A model generated the notes under the pieces. That model saw nothing but the letters and a program-made list of their open reading frames with translations. It did not search any database and was not told the origin of the DNA. The translations under genes and the position numbers were made by a program. Shown here piece after piece: positions 28,714-36,782 of a DNA stretch of 64,000 bases. Position 1 is the stretch's first letter, and each line of letters starts with the position of its first letter. Source of the stretch: Paracoccus caeni (GTDB taxonomy: Bacteria > Pseudomonadota > Alphaproteobacteria > Rhodobacterales > Rhodobacteraceae); assembly GCF_016629665.1 (NCBI RefSeq), contig NZ_JAEPRQ010000002.1, positions 310,001 through 374,000 on the forward strand, in the 5' to 3' direction.

Positions 28714-29037
28714 TCAGATCGAGAAGGACGTTCCGCAGCCGCAGCTTGAAGAAGCGTTCGGGTTGTCGATGATGAACCGCGCACCGATCAGTTCGTCCTC
28801 GAAATCGATGGTCGCGCCCGCCAGATAGGGCAGCGAGACCGGATCGACCAGAACCTTCTGGCCGCCGCCTTCCAGCACCAGATCATCGGATTCGGCATCG
28901 TCGAAACGGATGTCATATTGGAAACCCGAACAGCCGCCACCAGAGACGGCAACCCGCAAGGCGCGGATATCGCCGCCGTCATTGATCTCGGCCAGACGGG
29001 CAAAGGCGCGTTCGGTGACTTTCGGAGGCAGGTTCAT
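28714..29037 (-). CDS. erpA: A-type Fe-S insertion protein, ErpA-like
   Basis: A 107-residue HesB-family carrier with the three cysteines in SGGGCSGFQYDI and SSCGCGTSFSI at the very end. The GGGCSGFQY and NASSSCGCGTSF context resembles ErpA more closely than the carrier encoded at 4.4 kb. It transfers Fe-S clusters to target enzymes. The start is set at MNLPPKVTERAF (29037). It is divergent from dgt, an arrangement common in alphaproteobacteria. Confidence 0.88.
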   Translation of the reverse strand: MNLPPKVTERAFARLAEINDGGDIRALRVAVSGGGCSGFQYDIRFDDAESDDLVLEGGGQKVLVDPVSLPYLAGATIDFEDELIGARFIIDNPNASSSCGCGTSFSI

Positions 29038-29114
29038 GGGGCGTTCCCGTTTTCGTCGTCGGATACAGAATATAGGCTCGCCGCGCATGTCCCGCAAGGA
29101 AGGCCCCGTATCAA

Positions 29115-30314
29115 GTGACATCCCTCGCGCCCTTTGCCTGCCAACCCGATGCCAGCCGTGGTCGTCTGTGGCAGGAACGTATGTCCACTTTCCGCTCGCC
29201 CTGGCAACGCGACCGCGACCGGATCATCCATTCCTCTGCCTTCCGCCGCCTGAAACACAAGACGCAGGTCTTCGTCGAACATGACGGCGACGCCTATCGC
29301 GGCGATTATTTCCGCACCCGCCTGACCCACACGATCGAGGTGGCACAGGTCGCCCGCACCATTGCCGGGGCGCTGAACCTGAACACCGATCTGGCCGAGA
29401 CGGTGGCTTTGGCCCATGACCTTGGCCACCCCCCCTTCGGCCATACGGGCGAGGATGCGCTGGCCGAGTTGATGGCCCCTTATGGCGGCTTCGATCACAA
29501 TGCGCAGGCGCTGCGGATCGTCACCCGTCTTGAACGGCATTACGCCGATTTCGACGGTCTCAACCTGACATGGGAGGCGCTGGAGGGCATCGCCAAGCAT
29601 AATGGTCCTGTCACCGGCGATCTGCCCTATGCGCTGGCCGAGGTGAACGCAGAATGGGATCTGGAGCTTCACACCAATGCCAGCGCCGAGGCGCAGGTGG
29701 CGGCAGTCGCCGACGACGTGGCCTATAACCACCACGATCTTCATGACGGCTTGCGGGCAGAGCTTTTCACCGAAGAGGAACTGGCCGAATTACCCGTCGT
29801 GGGCGAGGCTTTCGCCCGGGTCGATTTCCTGCATCCCGGCCTTGACCGCATGCGCCGCCGACACGAGGCGTTGCGCCGTGTGTTCGGTGTCATGGTCGAG
29901 GACGTGATCCATGTCGCAAGGAACCGGCTGATCGCGCTGCAACCGCAATCGGTCGAGGACATCCGCCACATGGACGGCCCGATCATCCGCTTTTCGAAGC
30001 CGCTTTATCAGAACATCAAGGCGATCAAGTCCTTCCTGTTCACCCGCATGTATCGCGCCCCCTCGGTGGTCGAGGAACGGGTCACCGTCACCCGCATCCT
30101 GAACGAGATGTTCCCGCTGTTCCTGCAACAGCCCGACCAGTTGCCACCGCAATGGCGCGACGCCGCAAAGATCGCGCCGGATGAGGTTCACCGGGCGCGG
30201 ATCGTGCTGGATTATGTGGCGGGAATGACCGACCGCTATGCGATTGCGGAACACCAGCGGCTGTTTCCTACCACGCCCGGTCCGCTTGCGCCCCCGCCCG
30301 ATCAGGAGGCATAG
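29115..30314 (+). CDS. dgt: dGTPase-like HD-domain triphosphohydrolase
   Basis: A 399-residue protein starting with GTG (29115), preceded by GGAAGG. Metal-binding HD motifs are visible as RLTHTIEVAQVAR and the pair in ALAHDLGHPPFGHTGE. LRIVTRLERHY, a downstream aspartate in VADDVAYNHHDLHDGL and the C-terminal IKSFLFTRMYRAP also fit deoxyguanosinetriphosphate triphosphohydrolase-like type 2 proteins. These hydrolyse dNTPs to nucleoside plus triphosphate, adjusting nucleotide pools. Confidence 0.94.
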   Translation: MTSLAPFACQPDASRGRLWQERMSTFRSPWQRDRDRIIHSSAFRRLKHKTQVFVEHDGDAYRGDYFRTRLTHTIEVAQVARTIAGALNLNTDLAETVALAHDLGHPPFGHTGEDALAELMAPYGGFDHNAQALRIVTRLERHYADFDGLNLTWEALEGIAKHNGPVTGDLPYALAEVNAEWDLELHTNASAEAQVAAVADDVAYNHHDLHDGLRAELFTEEELAELPVVGEAFARVDFLHPGLDRMRRRHEALRRVFGVMVEDVIHVARNRLIALQPQSVEDIRHMDGPIIRFSKPLYQNIKAIKSFLFTRMYRAPSVVEERVTVTRILNEMFPLFLQQPDQLPPQWRDAAKIAPDEVHRARIVLDYVAGMTDRYAIAEHQRLFPTTPGPLAPPPDQEA

Positions 30315-30346
30315 TCCGCTTCGGAGGACGCGAAGGGGGGGACAGA

Positions 30347-30838
30347 ATGAAACGACCGGAACTGCCGATGGAGGGTGCATGCCGCTGTGGGCGCATCCAT
30401 ATCCGCATCGATGCCCTGCCGATCATGACCGCCGCCTGCCATTGCACCGGCTGCCAGTCCATGTCGGGCAGCGCCTTTTCCCTGACCGCGATGATCCCCG
30501 GCACGGCGTTCACCGTGACGCGTGGAGAGCCGGTCGTCGGAGGACTGCGCAGCCCCGGGCTTGATCACATGTTCTGCCCCGAATGCATGACCTGGATGTT
30601 CACGCGGATCACTGGCGTCGACGCCTTCGTCAACCTGCGCCCGACCATGCTTGCCGATGCCTCATGGTTCGAACCCTTCATCGACACGTTCGTCTCTGAA
30701 AAGCTGCCATGGGCCGCCACCCCGGCGCGCCACCAGTTCGATGGCTTCCCGCCGACCGAGGATTATGCCCCGCTGATGCAGGAATTTGCCGGGCTGTGGG
30801 AGGATGGCGACGCGCCCGGACAGGCGCAGCACCACTGA
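30347..30838 (+). CDS. GFA family zinc protein
   Basis: A 163-residue single-domain protein of the glutathione-dependent formaldehyde-activating (GFA/CENP-V) family. Zinc-binding cysteines are in GACRCGRIHI, ACHCTGCQSMSG and MFCPECMTWMF, the usual order. The family name reflects one member's proposed role; many are of unknown function. It follows dgt by 32 bases and meets the convergent transglutaminase-like gene with a 1-base gap. Confidence 0.88.
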   Translation: MKRPELPMEGACRCGRIHIRIDALPIMTAACHCTGCQSMSGSAFSLTAMIPGTAFTVTRGEPVVGGLRSPGLDHMFCPECMTWMFTRITGVDAFVNLRPTMLADASWFEPFIDTFVSEKLPWAATPARHQFDGFPPTEDYAPLMQEFAGLWEDGDAPGQAQHH

Positions 30839-30839
30839 T

Positions 30840-31685
30840 CTAGGCGAACAGCATCCCGTCCAGCTCATTCCCCTGCTGATCGACGGGGTGGCACCAGACG
30901 GTGAAATCTTCCAGATAATGCTGCCCGAAGCTGTTCATCAGCGGCACATCCGCCGCGTCATGCCCGCGCGCGATCACCACCCGGCCAATCCGGCGCTGGT
31001 TGTTGCGGGGGTCGAAGGTCCACCAACGGCCACCCAGAAACACCTCGATCCAGGCGCAGAAATCCATCGGGTCATCGACCGGCGGAATCCCGATATCGCC
31101 CAGATATCCGTTCACATAACGGGCGGGGATGTTCAGCGCCCTGAGATAGGCCAGCGCCAGATGGGCGAAATCGCGACAGACGCCGACGCCTTCGTAATTG
31201 GCATTCATCGCGGTGCGGGTGGCGCTGGCATTCTGATAATCGAAGCGCAGATGGGAATGGACATGATCCACCACCGCCTGCACCCGCTGCCAGCCTGCTG
31301 GCACCGCGCCAAAGCGATCCCATGCCTCCTGCGAGATCAGGTCGCTTTCGACGTAGCGAGAGCTTACCAGAAACTTCAGCGCCTCATCGGGCAAAGCCTC
31401 GACCTGCCATTCCTCGGCGGCGTAATCCACCGGATCGCGCGCGCCGTCATCCCGCAGGGTGATGTCGCTTGACAGCGTGAACAGCCCGGCAGGCGCGACC
31501 AGACGGCGGCAGATATTGCCATAGGCGTCGAAATAGCTGTGAACCGGCACTTGCGGGTCGGTCTGCATCTTCTCCGGCGCTGTGTAATCGTCATGCCGCG
31601 ATACATGCGGCGTTACCATGCAAATCAGCGGAGTATCCTGCTGGGTCCGAATGGTGATCCGGTGACCGACCCGCAGCAGCATCAT
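30840..31685 (-). CDS. Transglutaminase-like cysteine peptidase family protein with altered triad
   Basis: A 281-residue protein with a beta-rich N-terminal domain and a transglutaminase-like core: the nucleophile cysteine in GVGVCRDFAHLALAYLRALNIPARYVNGYL and an aspartate in WWTFDPRNNQRRIGR. The usual His (DFHAW) is replaced by Cys in MDFCAWIEVFLGG. Related proteins, as I recall them, often have Ser or Ala here, so the branch may use another base or be non-catalytic. The start ATG overlaps the OsmC stop (ATGA). Function unknown. Confidence 0.8.
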   Translation of the reverse strand: MMLLRVGHRITIRTQQDTPLICMVTPHVSRHDDYTAPEKMQTDPQVPVHSYFDAYGNICRRLVAPAGLFTLSSDITLRDDGARDPVDYAAEEWQVEALPDEALKFLVSSRYVESDLISQEAWDRFGAVPAGWQRVQAVVDHVHSHLRFDYQNASATRTAMNANYEGVGVCRDFAHLALAYLRALNIPARYVNGYLGDIGIPPVDDPMDFCAWIEVFLGGRWWTFDPRNNQRRIGRVVIARGHDAADVPLMNSFGQHYLEDFTVWCHPVDQQGNELDGMLFA

Positions 31686-32104
31686 GCCACCGTGGCGTCC
31701 ATCGTCACTTCGGCATTCATCAGCTTCGAGACCGGGCAACCTGCCTTGGCCTTCTGCGCGATATCCTCGATCTGGGCCTTGTCGCCATCGCCCGAGATCG
31801 TGGTGACCAGATGCGCCTTGGTGATGGTGAAACCATCGCCATCCTGCGCCAAGGTGACCTTGGAGGTGGTCTCGATAGTCACCCCGCCGATTCCGGCATC
31901 CTCAAGCATCTTTGCCAGAGCCATGGAAAAACACGAGGCATGCGCCGCGCCGACCAGTTCCTCTGGATTGGTGCCGGGCTCATCGCCGAAGCGTCTGCCG
32001 AAGCCATAAGGTTGATCCTGAAGCGCGCCCGACTGGGTCGAAACCGTCGCCGTGCCATCCTTCAGACCGCCCTGCCATTTTGCCGATCCGCTGCGCGTGA
32101 ACAT
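31682..32104 (-). CDS. osmC: OsmC-family peroxiredoxin
   Basis: A 140-residue protein with the two redox cysteines of the OsmC/Ohr fold, in EELVGAAHASCFSMALAKML and KAKAGCPVSKLMNAEV. GLKDGTATVSTQSGALQDQPYGFGRRF is the usual N-terminal strand region of OsmC proper. Members reduce organic hydroperoxides with thiol donors. AAGGAGA precedes the ATG at 32104. It is cotranscribed with the transglutaminase-like gene through a 4-base overlap. Confidence 0.9.
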   Translation of the reverse strand: MFTRSGSAKWQGGLKDGTATVSTQSGALQDQPYGFGRRFGDEPGTNPEELVGAAHASCFSMALAKMLEDAGIGGVTIETTSKVTLAQDGDGFTITKAHLVTTISGDGDKAQIEDIAQKAKAGCPVSKLMNAEVTMDATVA

Positions 32105-32233
32105 GGTCGTCTCCTTTATATGCTGACTGCCGGGCCAACGCGGGCAGAGGGGCAAGGGTTCAGACGACTTATGTTAAATCGGTTGGGAACGCGGATTCTG
32201 CGCCCGGCAACCGCGCTTCTGCCCGTTCCCGCG

Positions 32234-33658
32234 TCAGTCCAGCGCCAGCGGCGGCGTCGGCCCGTCTTCCTCAAGATTCCACACCGCGGACCAGTGCCTG
32301 TCCTGCCGGTCAAGAGTCAAAAAATTGCGCTGCGCCACATAGCGGTGCTTCTGTCCCGGCAGCGGCCTGATGCGGATCGGATGCCCGGTCAACGGCGCCT
32401 CGCCCAACCCGGCGAAAAGGCCCAGACAGCGCGCATAGGCCTTGGGCGGCGCGCGATGCGAAATGCCCGATGCGACAAGCTGGTTGATCAGCGTCTCTTC
32501 GGGGACCATCTCGGCCCGCGTCGCCAGATGGATTTCGCCCGACAGCACCGTGAACGGGGCATCGCGGCGCATCCGCAGAACCTCGCGCAGCATCCGCCGC
32601 CATTCCTCGCGATGGGCATGGCTTTGCCACTGGTCGCGCAGATCATCCTCGTAATGCTGCATGCGCGGGATCGCCATCATCAGCGTCTCCAGCAGCGACA
32701 GCCGCGGCCCCAGCAGGGGAACGCTGGAGACCATGAACGTATGCCCGCCCGAGGGCTGTAAATCCTCGACCGCAAGCCATCCTGCCGGGCCCATGATCCG
32801 CTTGCGATTGCGTTCCGAGCGAAGATCGGGGGCGAAGATCGTCAGCCCCGGAAGATTCCGCCGCCAGCTGAGCGACTTGCCGGTCGCGTCCATGAAGAGA
32901 TCGGGAATATCCTCTTCGACCGCGCCATGCTGAAACAGCAGATACATCCGCCGCGCCACCGTGAACAGCACCTGCCCCACCGCTGAGCGCGTCACCTTTT
33001 CCCGCAGCGAACCCCAGCCATCGCAGATATCGTGATCGTCCCAGATCGACAGCGTCGGGACCGAGGCAAGCAACCCCGCCGACGCCTCTGCCGCCAGCAC
33101 CTGCATATAGCGTTCCACGAAGCGCGCGGTCAGATGGTCGGCCAGATCCTCCAGATCGGCGGGCGAGGCATTGTCCGGCAGTTTGTCGGGCCAGTCGGCG
33201 GTCAACGGGTGGTCATAGGTTGCCTCATCGGCATAGATCTGATCGCCGCCCTGCAACAGCACCGCAAAGGGCCGCGCCGTGTGTTCCTCGGCCAGCCGCG
33301 CCCACATCAGATTCCGTTCGGCCGAGTCGCGGTCGAGATCGCCGTTTTCCTCGCCATTGCAGGAGACGAAGGCGATACGCATATCGCCCTCAAGACGTGT
33401 CACGACCGGATGAAACCGCCCGCCCAGATCATAACCGCCCTCATCCGCCGTCAGGGTGAAATCATGCCGCCACAGGTTCAGACCGTCCAGGGTGGTCAGC
33501 AACCGGGGCGTCACCTCTGTGGTTGCTGTTCGGATCGCCGCCGGGGCCGGCTCTGTTTCGGGAAGGATATGCACCGCCGCAAGGCGTAACCCGTCTGGAT
33601 CGCAACCGCGAAAATGCAGGATGGGACCGGCGTGGCGGGTGCTAGGGGCAACGCTCAA
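32234..33658 (-). CDS. PhoD-like metallophosphatase
   Basis: A 474-residue protein of the alkaline phosphatase D/metallophosphatase group. Metal-site motifs: MRIAFVSCNGEENGD, AVLLQGGDQIYADEATYDHP, LSIWDDHDICDGWGS and TVLSGEIHLATRAEM. No signal peptide is evident, unlike secreted PhoD, so it may act in the cytoplasm. An N-terminal beta domain of about 85 residues precedes the catalytic part. Substrate unknown. Confidence 0.83.
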   Translation of the reverse strand: MSVAPSTRHAGPILHFRGCDPDGLRLAAVHILPETEPAPAAIRTATTEVTPRLLTTLDGLNLWRHDFTLTADEGGYDLGGRFHPVVTRLEGDMRIAFVSCNGEENGDLDRDSAERNLMWARLAEEHTARPFAVLLQGGDQIYADEATYDHPLTADWPDKLPDNASPADLEDLADHLTARFVERYMQVLAAEASAGLLASVPTLSIWDDHDICDGWGSLREKVTRSAVGQVLFTVARRMYLLFQHGAVEEDIPDLFMDATGKSLSWRRNLPGLTIFAPDLRSERNRKRIMGPAGWLAVEDLQPSGGHTFMVSSVPLLGPRLSLLETLMMAIPRMQHYEDDLRDQWQSHAHREEWRRMLREVLRMRRDAPFTVLSGEIHLATRAEMVPEETLINQLVASGISHRAPPKAYARCLGLFAGLGEAPLTGHPIRIRPLPGQKHRYVAQRNFLTLDRQDRHWSAVWNLEEDGPTPPLALD

Positions 33659-33770
33659 AATCGGGGCCTCACAGCTTCATGTCGCAGGCACAGATATGCG
33701 GTGGCAGGCCGCATTACAGCCACCGCGTCATCAGAGCGGCGGAAATCTGCATCGCATTCGCGACAAATTG

Positions 33771-33807
33771 CTGAGACCCTGCCCGGACTTTGGGCAGCCC
33801 GTCTCAG
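33771..33807 (-). terminator. Hairpin at the end of the que operon
   Basis: A two-part stem CTGAGAC/GTCTCAG plus CTGCCC/GGGCAG with a 7-base loop overlaps the queE stop codon. The U tract after it is weak (CAATTT), so efficiency is uncertain. Confidence 0.5.
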
Positions 33808-34508
33808 ACGCCGCGTCGATTGCCCCAGATCAGGACGTGAAGCTGCGGCAGGATATGCGGGGTCAGCCAGCCTTTGCCCACGGTTTCATTTACCAACCAC
33901 AGCATCCGGTCGGCCAACGCCTGCGGGCTGACTGGCAGCGTCGGATCGACCTCTGGATTGCCGGGCTGCAGGTAAAGCGGCAGACCCGGATAGCGGCTTT
34001 GTGCATCCCGCGCCCAATCCAGATCGCGTTGATCGAAGATCACGATCTTCATCACCACCCGCGCCGCGCCCGCCGCCGCGATGCAGGCATCGAAGGCATC
34101 CCAATCGGTCACCTGTCCGCTTGACGGCGGTTTCGGCGACAGGACCAGCAGCGCCAGATCCGCGAACCAGTCCCGCGCGACCGAGCCCTGCGTCTCGCAG
34201 GCGAAGGAATAGCCTTTGGCGCGGCCAAGCGCGATCACCGGCCCAAAATCCTGTATCGCCGGATTGCCGCCCGAGATCGACACCATCAGCGGCTGCCCGC
34301 CCGACAGTTCCGCCACCTTCGCCATGACCTGATCCGGCTGCATCGGCAGCCATTCATGCCGAAAGCGGCTATCGACCGCATGCAGGCTGTCGCACCACGA
34401 ACAGCGGTAATCGCACCCACCCGCGCGGATGAAGACGGTCGGCTGACCGATCAGCGCGCCCTCTCCCTGAATGGTCGGCCCGAAGATTTCGGCGATACGA
34501 ACCGTCAT
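33804..34508 (-). CDS. queE: 7-carboxy-7-deazaguanine synthase (radical SAM)
   Basis: A 234-residue radical SAM enzyme making 7-carboxy-7-deazaguanine from carboxytetrahydropterin. The canonical CX3CX2C cluster motif is in [17 protein letters not shown]; other signatures are [34 protein letters not shown] and SFACETQGS. The start [12 protein letters not shown] (34508) overlaps the queD stop by 4 bases. Last gene of the queC-queD-queE operon. Confidence 0.95.
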   Translation of the reverse strand: MTVRIAEIFGPTIQGEGALIGQPTVFIRAGGCDYRCSWCDSLHAVDSRFRHEWLPMQPDQVMAKVAELSGGQPLMVSISGGNPAIQDFGPVIALGRAKGYSFACETQGSVARDWFADLALLVLSPKPPSSGQVTDWDAFDACIAAAGAARVVMKIVIFDQRDLDWARDAQSRYPGLPLYLQPGNPEVDPTLPVSPQALADRMLWLVNETVGKGWLTPHILPQLHVLIWGNRRGV

Positions 34509-34858
34509 GGCCGATACTCGGCCCATGTCTTCGGCGTCTCGGACACCCTGACGGCTGCGACCTCGGACCAGCGTTCGCGGCACCAGTCGAAGAAATGCCG
34601 GGCAAGGTTTTCGGCGGTCGAGGGACCATCAAGTACATCATTCAGATGCCGGTGATCGAAGCATGTGTCGATGTAATGCTTCAGCGCCGCAAGCTCGTGA
34701 TAGTCGCGCACGAAGCCGTCCGCGTTCAGTGCAGGCGCGGCCAGTTCGACCACGACGATGTAATTGTGGCCATGCAGGCGCGCGCATTGGTGATCCTGCG
34801 GCAAATGGCCCAATTGGTGCGAGGCCGAGAAATGGAATTCCTTCGAGATGCGATACAT
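34505..34858 (-). CDS. queD: 6-carboxy-tetrahydropterin synthase
   Basis: A 117-residue PTPS-fold enzyme converting dihydroneopterin triphosphate to carboxytetrahydropterin. Zinc histidines lie in FHFSASHQL and [15 protein letters not shown]; the catalytic Cys precedes that motif. [23 protein letters not shown] and [14 protein letters not shown] follow as in the family. The start [10 protein letters not shown] (34858) shares a base with the queC stop. Confidence 0.95.
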   Translation of the reverse strand: MYRISKEFHFSASHQLGHLPQDHQCARLHGHNYIVVVELAAPALNADGFVRDYHELAALKHYIDTCFDHRHLNDVLDGPSTAENLARHFFDWCRERWSEVAAVRVSETPKTWAEYRP

Positions 34859-35559
34859 CAGCCACGCTCCCGCGCGGCCACGGCCTCGCGCCAATATTCA
34901 GGATCAACGTAAACGGTCGGGTCGGCGACCCCCGCCAGATCGAACGCCTCGCGACGTTCGACGCAGGTGCCGCAGCGACCGCAATGCAGATCGCCGCCCT
35001 TGTAGCAGGACCATGTCTCGGCAAAGGGTGTGCCGACCCTTGCGCCTTCAGTGACGATGTCGACCTTGCTGCGATTGACGAAGGGCACCAGCAGCGCGAC
35101 CTCGGCATAACCGTCCAGCGCCGCTGCCTGCATCGTGGCGAAAGCATCGGTGAAGGCCGGGCGGCAGTCTGGATAGATGAAGTGGTCGCCGCCATGGACC
35201 GCCGCCGCCACCGCGCTGTCGCCCTTGGCCGCCGCGATGCCGAAAGCGACGCTCAGCATGATCGCATTGCGGTTCGGCACCACGGTAATCCGCATGGTTT
35301 CTTCCGCGTAATGCCCGTCGGGCACGTCGATATCATCGGTCAGCGCCGAGCCTGTCAGCGCCGCACCGATCGGGCGCAGATCGACAAGATGGAACGGCAC
35401 GCCCAGACGAACGGCGGCGGCGCGGGCAAAGCCCGTCTCTTTCCGGTGCCTTTGGCCGTAATCGAAGGACAAAATCCGGCCAAGCCGACCCTCTGCCGAG
35501 ATGAGATGGGCAAGCGAAACGGAATCAAGTCCGCCAGAGCAGACGACAGTCGTATTCAT
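34858..35559 (-). CDS. queC: 7-cyano-7-deazaguanine (preQ0) synthase
   Basis: A 233-residue ATP-dependent enzyme turning carboxydeazaguanine into preQ0. The PP-loop is TTVVCSGGLDSVSLAHL; GQRHRKE, NRNAIMLSVAFGIA and the zinc-binding Cys cluster CYKGGDLHCGRCGTCVERREAF are diagnostic. The start (35559) lies 7 bases after AAGGG, which is also the 3' part of a preQ1 riboswitch; translation of the operon should therefore fall when preQ1 is abundant. Confidence 0.96.
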   Translation of the reverse strand: MNTTVVCSGGLDSVSLAHLISAEGRLGRILSFDYGQRHRKETGFARAAAVRLGVPFHLVDLRPIGAALTGSALTDDIDVPDGHYAEETMRITVVPNRNAIMLSVAFGIAAAKGDSAVAAAVHGGDHFIYPDCRPAFTDAFATMQAAALDGYAEVALLVPFVNRSKVDIVTEGARVGTPFAETWSCYKGGDLHCGRCGTCVERREAFDLAGVADPTVYVDPEYWREAVAARERG

Positions 35560-35566
35560 GATGAGA

Positions 35567-35601
35567 CCCTTGTTTTGATGACCGGGTAGGCTGCGACCGG
35601 T
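35567..35601 (-). promoter_or_regulatory. preQ1 class I riboswitch
   Basis: On the minus strand, stem ACCGG / CCGGT encloses the loop TCGCAGCCTAC and is followed by CATCAAAACAAGGG. This closely matches the known preQ1-I aptamer layout: a P1 hairpin with TCGCAG in loop 1, then an A-rich CAAAACAAGG tail that folds back as a pseudoknot. AAGGG doubles as the queC ribosome site 7 bases before ATG, so ligand binding should hide it. Position ahead of preQ0 genes fits the class. Confidence 0.92.
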
Positions 35602-35673
35602 GGCGGGTCTCTTAGGGGATCGGATCGGCGGGCGCAACCGGCGGAAGTGTCGGCTTGCAGGCGTCCGGATATA

Positions 35674-35705
35674 GACAAGCCGCGCGAGATGTCGCGCGGC
35701 TTGTC
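35674..35705 (-). terminator. Perfect 14-bp hairpin after the VPLPA protein gene
   Basis: GACAAGCCGCGCGA pairs perfectly with TCGCGCGGCTTGTC around a 4-base loop. It lies just past the stop of the sorting-signal gene and upstream of queC. The tail on the minus strand (TCTATATCC) is only partly U-rich. It probably separates the two transcripts. Confidence 0.75.
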
Positions 35706-35727
35706 CGGTTCTCAGGTGATCCGTAGA

Positions 35728-36486
35728 TCAGGCGGCCTTGCGGCGGCGGCGCTTGCCGACATAACCAAGCGCGCCGATGCCGCCGATCAGCAGCGGAAGC
35801 GCGGCAGGCACCGGAACCGGCGCCGGCAGAACGTCGGTCACAACGTCATAGTTGACCCAGCCGATCGACTGACCGGCAAGGTTCGGGATCCCAGCATCCT
35901 TGTTCGGCCATTGGTCGAACAGCGGGAAATACTGGGCATTGTTGGCGCTGTAGGCATAGGTCAGCATCCCGGCGAGATAGTCCGAAACCAGAAGCTCGGT
36001 CCCCTCATCGGTGGTTTCGCCCAACGTGAACAGGTGATCGTTCTCGCGGTTGCGAACACCATTGATCCGGCCGGTCAATTTGCCGGTGGTGGTGTCCAGC
36101 GCCAGATTGGTCAGCGCGTTGCGGCAGCACAGACGGTTGCCTTCGTCATCGAACAGTTCAAGTTCGGTGCCTTCGGCGTTCAGCGGGAACAGATACAGCC
36201 CGCCATTCATGCGCAGGTCATAGCCGCCATCCACCACCTGGCTGCCGCCGGTGAATTCGCTGCCCCGGCTGGCCTGAATCGGGAAGGTCAGCACGGGATT
36301 GCCGGCCTCGGTCAGCTCTGCCGCGGGCGAACCCGGTGCGGCAGTGCCCCACAGCGACAGCGACAACAGCGGATAGGTGACTTCGACCTGCACATCACCG
36401 CCGACGACGATGGTTTTCGCCTCTGACTCATGCGCAAAGGACGCGACAGCAAATGCAAATGCTGCCGCGAGGAACATCTTGGACAT
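35728..36486 (-). CDS. Secreted protein with VPLPA-CTERM-type sorting signal
   Basis: A 252-residue protein with an N-terminal signal peptide (MSKMFLAAAFAFAVASFA) and a C-terminal tripartite sorting signal: PVPVPAALPLL, a short hydrophobic helix (LIGGIGALGYVG) and a basic end (KRRRRKAA). Such PEP/VPLPA-CTERM tails are processed by exosortase-type enzymes at the envelope, often for biofilm or extracellular-matrix proteins. No exosortase gene is in the window. The body shows no known domain; a CC pair occurs in NRLCCRNALT. GAGGAGG precedes the ATG. Confidence 0.85.
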   Translation of the reverse strand: MSKMFLAAAFAFAVASFAHESEAKTIVVGGDVQVEVTYPLLSLSLWGTAAPGSPAAELTEAGNPVLTFPIQASRGSEFTGGSQVVDGGYDLRMNGGLYLFPLNAEGTELELFDDEGNRLCCRNALTNLALDTTTGKLTGRINGVRNRENDHLFTLGETTDEGTELLVSDYLAGMLTYAYSANNAQYFPLFDQWPNKDAGIPNLAGQSIGWVNYDVVTDVLPAPVPVPAALPLLIGGIGALGYVGKRRRRKAA

Positions 36487-36782
36487 ACGTCCTCCTCGTG
36501 AATTTCACATCAATTTTTTGGGGAGTTGGTGCCGGATGGGTGCCGCCGAGAAATTAACCAAATCGCCCGGCAGGGTCAATCACAATTCGGTGAATCCTGA
36601 GATTGATAGGGAAACTATCCCATTGAGGATAAAAACAATTTTTGGATGAATGCGCCCGTCAAACACATCTTATAATTGAATTAACGACACGCAGCTCCAT
36701 CGCCACGAATGATCGAATAACGGCTTTGACAGCTAATTGTTTAATACTTATTAAAATTGTCAGATTTTAGGTGGAGAGCGTC
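36487..36782. other. AT-rich divergent intergenic region at the island border
   Basis: About 296 bases without a gene, clearly richer in A/T than its surroundings. It contains the promoters of the divergent VPLPA and DUF2306 genes, the dyad GATAG-N5-CTATC (36605-36619), and a strong promoter-like segment at 36726-36754. No tRNA or att-like repeat was recognised. Confidence 0.6.
36726..36754 (+). promoter_or_regulatory. Sigma-70-type promoter with overlapping dyad
   Basis: TTGACA (36726-36731), a 17-base spacer and TATTAA (36749-36754) make a near-consensus promoter 28 bases before the DUF2306 ATG. The dyad TTTAATA-CT-TATTAAA (36740-36755) covers the spacer and -10 element, as a repressor operator would. 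Outer TTGACA/TGTCAG halves extend the symmetry. Given the downstream reductase gene, an iron-responsive repressor is a fair guess. Confidence 0.65.
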
